Source: RUG14186 sp964644555 (GTDB lineage: Bacteria > Bacillota > Clostridia > Eubacteriales > Anaerofustaceae). Taken from it: a stretch of DNA of 12,278 nt. The notes below the pieces were generated by a model. The model saw only the letters and a program-made list of their open reading frames with translations. It was not told the origin of the DNA and did not search any database. Below, piece after piece: positions 5,692 through 12,278 of this stretch. Made by a program: the position numbers and the translations under genes. The stretch lies in the NCBI GenBank assembly GCA_964644555.1, contig CAZXWI010000046.1, positions 1 to 12,278 of the forward strand, in the 5' to 3' direction. Position 1 is the stretch's first letter; each line of letters begins with the position of its first letter.

Positions 5692-8298
5692 TTATTCCTT
5701 TATTTCACGCATCGAGAAAAATTCGAGCGTATCGTTTTCCTTAATATCATCATATTTTTCGATTCCTATACCACATTCATAACCGGAGGAAACCTCTTTA
5801 ACATCGTCTTGGAATCGTTTGAGAGAACTGATATTTCCCTCATGGAGCATTTCGCCGTTTCTGAAAACACGAACCTTGTCGCTTCTCTTAACGCAACCGT
5901 CGGTGATGTAGCTGCCGGCAACAAAGCCGATATTCGGAACTTTGAATGTGGCTCTGACTTCTGCCTGACCTGTAACGATTTCTTCGTATTCGGGTTCTTT
6001 AAGGCCTTTCATGGTAGCTGTGATATCGTCAATAATATCGTAAATTACGCTGTAGGTTCTTATTTCAACACCCTCTTTGTCGCAGAAAGCTCTCGCCTTG
6101 TTGTCGGGCTTAACATTGAATGCCACGATAATAGCGTCCGATGCGGAAGCAAGCTGTGCATCGGTTTCGCTTACATCACCTACACCGCCGTGGATAACGC
6201 TGACTTTAATGCCGTCATCGTTGGCATTGAGTTTTTCAAGCTCCTGCTTGATAGCTTCGAAAGAACCTGCCACATCGGTTTTGACGATAAGGCTGATTTC
6301 CTTGAGTTCGCCCTCCTGAACCTGTTTGAAGATGTCTTCGAGGGTTTTGGATGCGCTTGCCTTTGCAGCCATGATTCTGAGACGGTCTTTTCTCTTGTCG
6401 GTAATGCGTTTTGCTTCTTTTTCGTTTTCGGCAACAAAGAATTTATCGCCTGCTCCCGGAACTTCGTTAAGACCGAGGAACTCAACTGCCATTGACGGAC
6501 CTGCCTGAGATACTTTCTGACCGTTGTGGTTGGTCATAACTCTTACCTTACCGTAGATAGTGCCTATAACGATGAAGTCGCCCTCTTTGAGAGTACCGGA
6601 CTTAACCAAAAGTGTTGCGGTAACCCCACGGTGCTTGTCGATACGAGATTCGATTACCGTACCGATTGCCTTTTTCTCAAAGTTCGCTTTGAGATCTTCT
6701 ACCTCTGCAACTAGAAGAATCATATCCAAAAGATTGTCTACACCCTCGCCTTTTTTAGCGGATACAGGTGCGCAAATTACATCGCCTCCCCATTCTTCGC
6801 ATACTACACCGTATTCGGTAAGTTCCTGCTTAACTTTGTCGGGGTTGGCTGTAGGTTTATCAATTTTGTTAATGGCAACAACAATGGGTACGCCCGCTGC
6901 CTTAGCGTGGTTGATAGCCTCTATTGTTTGAGGTTTAACACCGTCATCTGCCGCAACAACCAATACTGCAATATCGGTTACGGAAGCACCTCTGGAACGC
7001 ATTGCCGTAAATGCCTCATGACCCGGAGTATCTATAAAGGTAATCGGGTTATCACGCATGGTAACCGTGTAAGCACCGATATGCTGTGTGATTCCTCCTG
7101 CTTCGCCCGAGGTTACCGATGTTTGACGGATGGCATCAAGAAGTGATGTTTTACCGTGGTCAACATGGCCCATAACGGTGATGATGGGTGGACGGGGTTT
7201 GAGGAGGCTTTCGTCCTCGAAATGTTCTTTTTCGAGTTTTTCGTAGAGATCCTCTTCCTTTTCAAGCTCAACGCTTATTCCCAATTCTTCGCAAACGATG
7301 GAAACCGTGTCAAAGTCGAGGGATTGGTTGATGCTTGCCATGATGCCGTAGCTCATGAGTGTTTTGATGATTTCCGTGGGAGAAAGAAGAACTTTTTCGC
7401 TGAGTTCGCTGACTGTGATGCTTTCGGGAACGCTTACCGTACCTGTTACACCGCTTGTAGCTCTCTTTTCTTTCTTTTCTGCTTTTTCAACCTTGTATTG
7501 GCTCTTTGAACCTTTCTTTTTCTTGGTGTTGTCGAGCTTGCCCATGGGCTTTTCATCAAAGAAGCTTTCTTTGTTTCTTGCCTTTATGTCGTTTTTCTGT
7601 TTGGCATTATTTTTGAATTTATCTGATTTCGGCTTTTCAAGAGGCTTTTCTTCGATTACAGGCTTGCCTGCACCTCTTTGAGATGAGTAATTGCTCTTGT
7701 AGCCGTCTTTATCTTTATTTTGATAAGGTGATGAACCTTCTCTTTTAGAATAGGGTGCATTGTCATTTCGGCGAGGCTGATAGTTGGGGTTGTCACGTTT
7801 TTGTCTGTAGTCGGGTTTATCGCCTCTTTGGTTTGCGTCATTATTTCTGCTGCGGTATTGCGACGGTTTGGAATCATCTCTTTTCTTATACGGATTGTCT
7901 TTTGAATCTCTTTTTTGATAAGATGATGAATCTTTTTTCTGATATGTGCCGTTTTGATTTTCGCCGTTATTGTTTTTCGGGTAGGGTTTGCCCTTGCCTT
8001 GTTCTGTTCTCGGCTGAGTTTGTGCTTTATTCGGTTGCTGAGTTTTTTTATTATCGGCATTTTTTATTATTCTTGCCTGAGGAGCAGTCGGTGCTTGATC
8101 CTTTGCTTCCGAAGAACCCGATTTTTTAACCAGCTTTCCTGCTGAAATAGCGTAATTGTTTTTAAAATATTTTTCCTGCTGTTCGGTAAGGTTACTCATA
8201 TGGTTTTTTACCGGAACATTAGCCTGTTGTAATAAAGTAACAAAATCTTTGCTAGGAATGTCGTATTCCTTAGCCAAATCATATACTTTTTTCGTCAT
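5692..8298 (-). CDS. infB: translation initiation factor IF-2
   Basis: The GTPase that places initiator fMet-tRNA on the 30S subunit and promotes subunit joining. Residues 1-50 form a first IF2_N domain (YDLAKEYDIPSKDFVTLL). Residues about 55-285 are a disordered, highly charged linker. A second IF2_N lies at about 292-346. The G domain has GHVDHGKT (377-384), GGITQHIGAY (401-410), DTPGH (423-427), NKID (477-480) and SAK (513-515). Domain II and the C-terminal fMet-tRNA-binding domain follow. At 868 aa it is complete. The ATG has GGGGGAG four bases upstream. The linker carries 11 tyrosines at roughly 10-residue spacing with basic residues after them. The gene follows ylxR by 11 bp, with no ylxQ between, and abuts rbfA. 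Confidence 0.97.
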   Translation of the reverse strand: MTKKVYDLAKEYDIPSKDFVTLLQQANVPVKNHMSNLTEQQEKYFKNNYAISAGKLVKKSGSSEAKDQAPTAPQARIIKNADNKKTQQPNKAQTQPRTEQGKGKPYPKNNNGENQNGTYQKKDSSSYQKRDSKDNPYKKRDDSKPSQYRSRNNDANQRGDKPDYRQKRDNPNYQPRRNDNAPYSKREGSSPYQNKDKDGYKSNYSSQRGAGKPVIEEKPLEKPKSDKFKNNAKQKNDIKARNKESFFDEKPMGKLDNTKKKKGSKSQYKVEKAEKKEKRATSGVTGTVSVPESITVSELSEKVLLSPTEIIKTLMSYGIMASINQSLDFDTVSIVCEELGISVELEKEEDLYEKLEKEHFEDESLLKPRPPIITVMGHVDHGKTSLLDAIRQTSVTSGEAGGITQHIGAYTVTMRDNPITFIDTPGHEAFTAMRSRGASVTDIAVLVVAADDGVKPQTIEAINHAKAAGVPIVVAINKIDKPTANPDKVKQELTEYGVVCEEWGGDVICAPVSAKKGEGVDNLLDMILLVAEVEDLKANFEKKAIGTVIESRIDKHRGVTATLLVKSGTLKEGDFIVIGTIYGKVRVMTNHNGQKVSQAGPSMAVEFLGLNEVPGAGDKFFVAENEKEAKRITDKRKDRLRIMAAKASASKTLEDIFKQVQEGELKEISLIVKTDVAGSFEAIKQELEKLNANDDGIKVSVIHGGVGDVSETDAQLASASDAIIVAFNVKPDNKARAFCDKEGVEIRTYSVIYDIIDDITATMKGLKEPEYEEIVTGQAEVRATFKVPNIGFVAGSYITDGCVKRSDKVRVFRNGEMLHEGNISSLKRFQDDVKEVSSGYECGIGIEKYDDIKENDTLEFFSMREIKE
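7687..7983 (-). repeat. degenerate coding repeats in the IF2 linker (tyrosine/basic motif)
   Basis: Residues 106-204 of IF2 hold tyrosines at 106, 119, 127, 137, 148, 164, 173, 183, 192, 200 and 204. Most are followed by a Q/K/R/S, then one or two K/R, then D/N/E (YQKKD, YQKRD, YKKRD, YSKRE). The DNA shows matching imperfect repeats around 7890-7945, which suggests growth by local duplication. Confidence 0.75.
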
Positions 8299-8309
8299 TT
8301 AACTCCCCC

Positions 8310-8585
8310 TTATGCTTTTTTATCATTTACATACTGTTTTATCTGCTCAAATACTTCTTCCAAGTTTTGTTTATCGGTTTCCACAGACAAAGCAGAAGAA
8401 ACCTTCTTTTGGTTCTTTACATTATTAAGGCATTCTTCACTTGTGCATACATATGCACCTCTGCCGTTGGCTTTGCCGGTGGGGTCGAATCTGACCTTGT
8501 CATCTTGGCGTACTATTCTGAGCAGTTCCCTTTTGTCTTTCGTTTGTCGGCACATTACACATGTGCGCATAGGCGTTTTTTTCAA
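8310..8585 (-). CDS. ylxR: YlxR/RnpM family RNA-binding protein
   Basis: A small RNA-binding protein of the DUF448 family; the Bacillus homologue (RnpM) binds the RNase P RNA and modulates the enzyme. The family signature is seen in RTCVMCRQTKDKRELLRIVR (7-26, with the C9/C12 pair) and GRGAYVC (41-47). Length is 91 aa. The start is TTG at 8585: AAGGAGG (8592-8598) ends six bases before it, the best-placed ribosome binding site in the region, whereas the first ATG is five codons further in and badly spaced. The Shine-Dalgarno overlaps the nusA stop codon, so the two genes are closely linked. Position between nusA and infB is classic. Confidence 0.92.
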   Translation of the reverse strand: MKKTPMRTCVMCRQTKDKRELLRIVRQDDKVRFDPTGKANGRGAYVCTSEECLNNVKNQKKVSSALSVETDKQNLEEVFEQIKQYVNDKKA

Positions 8586-8591
8586 ATTTCG

Positions 8592-8598
8592 CCTCCTT
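8592..8598 (-). promoter_or_regulatory. ribosome binding site deciding the TTG start of ylxR
   Basis: AAGGAGG on the minus strand, six bases before TTG 8585. It overlaps the nusA TAA (8597-8599). It supports the TTG over the internal ATG at codon 6. Confidence 0.85.
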
Positions 8599-9901
8599 AT
8601 ACCTCTTCGATTTCTTCTGTTTCGCTTACTTCTTCACCGAGATTTATTTCTGCGGCTTCTTCGTTTTCTTGTGAAACTTCATCGCTGTCATTTTCATCAA
8701 ATGCGAGAATATCTTCGGCATTTAACGTTACAAAGTCCTGTTCATCTTCGTTTGTAGCGACATCATTGATTGAATCATCGGCAAAAATGGCATTGGCGCT
8801 TTCGAGCTTTTTCATTTCTTCCAATTCCGATTTCATTTCTTCGTACTGTTTCGGTGTTTTGATGTCTATCTTCCAGCCTGTGAGTTTAGCAGCAAGGCGA
8901 ACATTCTGACCGTCCTTTCCTATGGCAAGGGAGAGCTGTGAATCATCGACTATGGCAACGGCTGTTTTCTGCTCTTCGTCAAGGATTATTACGTCCAAAA
9001 CTTCGGCAGGGCTGATTGCGTTGGTGATGTAAATAACAGGGTCATTGCTGAACTGGATAACATCTATTTTTTCTCCGCCGATTTCGTTTAAGATATTCTG
9101 GATACGAAGTCCTCTCTGACCTACGCAAGCGCCGACTGCATCAATGTCGGGGTTGTAGGCAAATACGGAAATTTTGGTACGGCTTCCTGCTTCACGAACA
9201 ACGGATTTGAGAAGAACAGTTCCATCGTAAACTTCGGGGATTTCCATTTCGAAGAGTCGTCTGATAAGACCTGTGCTGGCTCTGGAAACGAAAACCTGCG
9301 GGCCTTTGTTGGTTTTTACAACATCGGTTACATATACTTTCATTCTCATGCCGTAAAGGTACTGCTCTGTGGGGACTTGGTTCTGCGGCGACATAACAGC
9401 TTCGACCTTTCCCAGATCAACGAAAACATTGTTTCTGTCGGTACGCTGAATTACGCCCACAAGAACTTCTTCTCTTTTTTTGACAAATTCATTATAGATG
9501 ATATTTCTTTCGGATTCCTTAAGCTGCTGCAAAACATACTGCTTTGCGTTTTGAGTTGCCACTCTGCCGAGTGATAACGGATCAACGGGGAATTCGACCA
9601 TGTCGCCTATTTCGTAGGCAAGGCTTACTTTTCTTGCATCTTCAAGACTGATCTGGTTAACTTCGTCCTCGACTTCTTCGACTACCTCTTTTTGGATAGC
9701 AAGCTCGATTTCGTAGCTTTCTCTGTCGATTTCACTTCTTACATTCAAAACACCTCTGTTGTCCTTTTTGCAAGCCGAAACCAAAGCAGCTTCGAATGCC
9801 TGAAGAATCTCCTCTTTTTTTATTCCTTTAGTCTTTACAATCTCGTCAAGTGCTTCAATAGCCTCCGAAATGGCATTTTTCTGCACATTATTCTTTTTCA
9901 T
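8597..9901 (-). CDS. nusA: transcription termination/antitermination factor NusA
   Basis: Binds RNA polymerase and nascent RNA, stimulating pausing and intrinsic termination. The N-terminal polymerase-binding domain covers about 1-130 (KGIKKEEILQAFEAALVSACKK). The S1 domain is about 140-206 (VGVIQRTDRNNVFVDLGKVEAVM). KH1 has GACVGQRGLRIQ (257-268) and KH2 has SLAIGKDGQNVRLAAKLTGW (324-343). An acidic, low-complexity tail occupies about 370-434 and makes the protein longer than Bacillus NusA. The ATG at 9901 has GGAGG upstream, but at 13 bases through an A-rich spacer, which is longer than usual. It follows rimP by 28 bp. A hairpin in the operon leader could be a target for NusA autoregulation. 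Confidence 0.97.
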   Translation of the reverse strand: MKKNNVQKNAISEAIEALDEIVKTKGIKKEEILQAFEAALVSACKKDNRGVLNVRSEIDRESYEIELAIQKEVVEEVEDEVNQISLEDARKVSLAYEIGDMVEFPVDPLSLGRVATQNAKQYVLQQLKESERNIIYNEFVKKREEVLVGVIQRTDRNNVFVDLGKVEAVMSPQNQVPTEQYLYGMRMKVYVTDVVKTNKGPQVFVSRASTGLIRRLFEMEIPEVYDGTVLLKSVVREAGSRTKISVFAYNPDIDAVGACVGQRGLRIQNILNEIGGEKIDVIQFSNDPVIYITNAISPAEVLDVIILDEEQKTAVAIVDDSQLSLAIGKDGQNVRLAAKLTGWKIDIKTPKQYEEMKSELEEMKKLESANAIFADDSINDVATNEDEQDFVTLNAEDILAFDENDSDEVSQENEEAAEINLGEEVSETEEIEEV

Positions 9902-9929
9902 TTTTTTGTTATTTCCTCCAATCTATAAG

Positions 9930-10391
9930 TTAAAATTTAAAATCAAAATGTAAATTAATTTTTGCGATATCGCTTTGCGGCAATTGGAATTCGTTAGCGT
10001 TAAGCTCGAAAGTGAATGTATCGTTTTCGAAATTTTTAAGTATTGCCGTAAATTTTTTGCTGCCCTCATACGGTTTGTAGAGTGCCACATCTACGCTGCT
10101 GCCCGAAAAGCGGATATAATCGGAAGGTTTTTTCAAAACTCTCTCAACCCCCGGAGATGACACCTCCAAGATAAAGTTTTCCTGAGAAAATTCGCTTTCG
10201 TCAATAGCTTTGCTGATAAGCTCGCTTACTGCGGCACATTCGTCAACACCGATGCGACCGTCTATAAGCTCGATATAAAAACGAAGTATCATTTGAGAAC
10301 CTTCTTTTTTATATTCGGCATCCACCAATTCGCAATTATTCTGCTCGATGGCAGGCATTGCAAGTTCAATCATTTCATCAATAAATTTCAT
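9930..10391 (-). CDS. rimP: ribosome maturation factor RimP
   Basis: Needed for early 30S assembly (binding of S12 and related steps). Residues 1-80 form the alpha/beta N-terminal domain, with CELVDAEYKKEGSQMILRFYIE (20-41), and FILEVSSPGVERVL (87-100) is the family's clearest block. The C-terminal SH3-like domain follows (about 105-153). Starting at ATG 10391 gives 153 aa, the normal length. The same frame stays open to 10622, but that extension would run through the promoter and the groEL terminator and looks unlike any RimP, so it is rejected. The ribosome binding site is weak (GAGG 12 bases upstream). It is the first gene of the operon. Confidence 0.93.
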   Translation of the reverse strand: MKFIDEMIELAMPAIEQNNCELVDAEYKKEGSQMILRFYIELIDGRIGVDECAAVSELISKAIDESEFSQENFILEVSSPGVERVLKKPSDYIRFSGSSVDVALYKPYEGSKKFTAILKNFENDTFTFELNANEFQLPQSDIAKINLHFDFKF

Positions 10392-10412
10392 ATAAGAGCA
10401 AAACCTCGTATC

Positions 10413-10444
10413 AAAATTTAATGAGTGGGAAGCCCCACTCATTA
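10413..10444 (-). promoter_or_regulatory. 5'-proximal hairpin in the rimP-nusA leader (attenuator-like)
   Basis: An 11-bp perfect stem (TAATGAGTGGG at 10419-10429 with its complement at 10434-10444) closes a 4-nt loop and, read leftwards, is followed by AATTTTG. It begins only about five bases from the predicted transcription start. The short T-run makes it a weak intrinsic terminator of the sort that can depend on NusA, which is encoded next but one downstream. It might instead protect the 5' end of the mRNA. The structure is seen; the role is inferred. Confidence 0.6.
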
Positions 10445-10455
10445 TCAATATATTT

Positions 10456-10484
10456 ATATTATCACAAAAATCGGTGTATGTAAA
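10456..10484 (-). promoter_or_regulatory. sigma-A-type promoter of the rimP-mtaB operon
   Basis: On the minus strand TTTACA (10479-10484) is separated by exactly 17 bp from TAATAT (10456-10461), with a TG dinucleotide one base before the -10 (extended -10). The predicted start is near 10449, giving a leader of about 58 bases. It lies between the groEL terminator and rimP, where an operon promoter is expected. Confidence 0.8.
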
Positions 10485-10591
10485 GGGAAATTCGGTAAAT
10501 ATTCGGGGATTAAGAGAGGGGGTAAAAGATAATATAAAAGATGATAGATAGCATAGAAGAGGTAATAGATAAGACAACCTCAACAGCCACC

Positions 10592-10615
10592 AAAAAACAG
10601 ACCCTTTCGGGTCTG
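10592..10615 (-). terminator. Rho-independent terminator of groEL
   Basis: On the minus strand CAGACCC (10615-10609) pairs with GGGTCTG (10604-10598) around a GAAA tetraloop and is followed by TTTTTT (10597-10592). It lies 21 bp past the groEL stop and separates groEL from the rimP promoter. Confidence 0.92.
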
Positions 10616-10636
10616 CTTTCAATCATTAAGAAATCA

Positions 10637-12229
10637 TTAATACTTTCTTTCGAACTTCCAAACACCTGCGTCCGTTGTAAGCAGCATCATAGCGGCACTT
10701 GCGGCATTGGTGAGTGAATTTTTAACAACCTTTGCAGGGTCGATAATTCCGCATTCCAGCATATTTGCATATTCACCGGTGAGTGCATTATATCCGAATG
10801 ACACATCGGGGTTTTCCGAAACCTTACTTACAACAACGCTTGCGTCAACTCCGGCATTTTCTGCGATTTGACGAAGAGGTGCTTCGAGTGCTTTTCTGAT
10901 GATTTTTGCACCTGTTTTTTCATCGCCCTCCAATGTTTCGATGAGCTTATCGACTGCGGGAATAGCGCTTATCAATGCTTTTCCGCCTCCGGGAACTACT
11001 CCGTCCTCAACTGCGGCATATACTGCATTTACTGCATCCTCCATACGGTACTTTCTCTCAAACATCTCAAGCTCCGAAATTCCGCCTACCGTAATAAGAG
11101 CGATTCCGCCTTGCAAGAGAGAGAGAGTAACATTCATCTTTTCAAGCTCGTAATCTTCCTTTGTTACGGCGATTTGCTCACGAAGCTGTCTTGTCATCTT
11201 GATAACTTCTTCGCTGCCTGCTCCTGCAGGGTTCTGGATTACGGTTTGCTCTTTTTCCACAACTACCCTGTCTGCTCGTCCGCAAACTTCCAAACCGCAA
11301 TTTTCGAGCTTGAGTCCGCTTTCTTCGGTAACGATTGTTGCGCCCGTCATAAGAGCAATAGCTTTGTTGTTACGTTTTCTGGTGTCACCGTAGCCTTGGC
11401 CTCTTACAGCTGCTGCCTTGATAACTCCCCTTGCCACATTAAGAGCCAATGTCTGAAGTGCCGCATCTTCCACATCCTGCGCAATTATAAGCAGGCTTGC
11501 CGACTGCTGTGCAGCTTCTTCCAAAACCTTGATAAGCGGCTGGAAGTTCTTGATTCTGTCCTCAACCACCAAAATGTAGGGGTTGTCCAGTTCTGCAGTT
11601 TTGCTATTGGGGTTATTGATGAAATGTTCCGACAAATATCCGTTTTCAAGGTGAATACCGTTGGCAAACGAAAGCTTTGTTTCCAAAAGCTGGCTGTCCT
11701 CAAGGGTTACAACACCGTGAAGCCCAACTTTTTCGAATGCGTCTGCAATCATATTTCCGATGAAATCATCGTTGTTGCCTGATATTTTGGCAACCTTTCT
11801 TACATCTTCCTTATCTTTAACCGGAATAGATATCTTGCTTACTTCTTCAAGAGTGCATTTTACCGCTTTTTCGATACCTTTGTTTAATATAACCGGATTA
11901 GCTCCCGATACGATATTTTTGATACCGTCCTTTACTATAGCCTGAGCCAAAACCACAGATGCGGTAGTTCCGTCGCCTGCTTTTTCGTTGGTCTTTTCGG
12001 CAGCAGCTTTGATTACCGCAGCACCTGCATTTTCGAAATAGTCTTCAAGCTCTATCTGCTTGGCAATGGTTACACCGTCATTTGTTACCAACGGTACATC
12101 GTAAGTTTGGTCAAATGCCACATTTCTTCCTTTTGGTCCGAGGGTTACTCTTACCGCATCGGCAAGTTTGTCTATACCTCGGCATAATGCCTCACGGGCA
12201 TTTTCGTTATATAAAATTTCCCCTTTCAT
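10637..12229 (-). CDS. groEL: chaperonin GroEL, divergent and without a GGM tail
   Basis: A group I chaperonin subunit (60 kDa family) expected to form the folding cage with GroES. The equatorial ATP site is intact: TLGPKGRNV (29-37), TNDGVTIAK (49-57), GDGTT (85-89) and GVVPGGG (410-416), with the hydrolysis aspartate at D398 in RMEDAV. The residue after GDGTT is Ala where most GroELs have Thr. In the apical domain the conserved KAPGFGDRRK block reads RGQGYGDTRK (276-285), and the substrate-binding helix region begins GYLSEHF (197-203). The protein ends at LLTTDAGVWKFERKY, so the usual Gly-Gly-Met tail is missing (530 aa against about 540-548). GGAGG lies five bases before the ATG. No groES is visible in the 49 bp upstream. 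It could be the main GroEL of a divergent lineage or a second copy. Confidence 0.95.
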   Translation of the reverse strand: MKGEILYNENAREALCRGIDKLADAVRVTLGPKGRNVAFDQTYDVPLVTNDGVTIAKQIELEDYFENAGAAVIKAAAEKTNEKAGDGTTASVVLAQAIVKDGIKNIVSGANPVILNKGIEKAVKCTLEEVSKISIPVKDKEDVRKVAKISGNNDDFIGNMIADAFEKVGLHGVVTLEDSQLLETKLSFANGIHLENGYLSEHFINNPNSKTAELDNPYILVVEDRIKNFQPLIKVLEEAAQQSASLLIIAQDVEDAALQTLALNVARGVIKAAAVRGQGYGDTRKRNNKAIALMTGATIVTEESGLKLENCGLEVCGRADRVVVEKEQTVIQNPAGAGSEEVIKMTRQLREQIAVTKEDYELEKMNVTLSLLQGGIALITVGGISELEMFERKYRMEDAVNAVYAAVEDGVVPGGGKALISAIPAVDKLIETLEGDEKTGAKIIRKALEAPLRQIAENAGVDASVVVSKVSENPDVSFGYNALTGEYANMLECGIIDPAKVVKNSLTNAASAAMMLLTTDAGVWKFERKY

Positions 12230-12263
12230 TATTTCCTCCGTTTCTGTTTGTGTCCTTAGTTAT

Positions 12264-12269
12264 ATTATA
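12264..12269 (-). promoter_or_regulatory. likely -10 element of groEL
   Basis: TATAAT on the minus strand within a 14-bp perfect palindrome (12261-12274). The predicted start is near 12257, giving a leader of about 28 bases. The matching -35 would lie beyond the right edge. The area is all A/T, so the element is suggestive rather than certain. No CIRCE-type GAGTGC inverted repeat occurs in the visible 49 bp. Confidence 0.5.
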
Positions 12270-12278
12270 ATATATATT

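Noticed and set aside
5680..6495. 271-residue open frame on the + strand
   Set aside because: Lies wholly antisense to infB and the start of rbfA, whose protein match is unmistakable; low stop density opposite a coding frame explains it.
10392..10622. 77-residue N-terminal extension of RimP with a hydrophobic stretch
   Set aside because: It overlaps the operon promoter, the leader hairpin and the groEL terminator. Normal RimP length starts at 10391.
10868..11782. 304-residue open frame on the + strand
   Set aside because: Antisense shadow of groEL; cysteine-rich composition and no recognisable domain.

Overview
The window reads as a moderately AT-rich Firmicutes chromosome fragment, most likely from the Clostridia (possibly Oscillospirales). 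The grounds are the rimP-nusA-ylxR-infB-rbfA gene order, the closeness of these proteins to Gram-positive families, purine-rich AGGAGG-type ribosome binding sites, and a RepA_N replication protein of a kind found on low-GC Gram-positive plasmids and conjugative elements. No genus can be assigned by reading.

Layout, left to right. (1) Positions 1-294 are non-coding: two full and one partial copy of a 102-bp tandem repeat rich in inverted repeats, then a 19-bp palindrome. (2) Positions 295-1119 (+) encode a RepA_N-type replication initiator with a phage-type C-terminal domain; its linker region carries a 15-bp direct repeat. (3) A short intergenic stretch ends in a terminator placed between convergent genes. 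(4) From 1334 to 10391 one long leftward operon runs rimP-nusA-ylxR-infB-rbfA-nrnA-truB-ribF-mtaB. Its genes abut, overlap or lie 11-28 bp apart. Its promoter is at about 10456-10484 and a 5'-proximal hairpin lies in the leader. (5) groEL (10637-12229, -) has its own -10 element and its own terminator.

How the genes work together. The operon couples 30S maturation (RimP, RbfA), transcription elongation/termination (NusA), translation initiation (IF2), small-nucleotide and oligoribonucleotide recycling (NrnA), tRNA modification (TruB, MtaB), RNA binding (YlxR/RnpM) and flavin cofactor synthesis (RibF). The ylxQ (L7Ae-like) gene usually found between ylxR and infB is absent. groEL is a separate chaperone unit and encodes a divergent GroEL that lacks the Gly-Gly-Met tail.

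Most of the window is ordinary housekeeping DNA. The parts worth a second look are the left 1.2 kb (repeats, palindrome, rep gene with intragenic iterons, lying against a core operon), the hairpin in the rimP-nusA leader, the regularly spaced tyrosines in the IF2 linker, and the tail-less GroEL. The left edge falls inside the repeat array, so it may be an assembly boundary.
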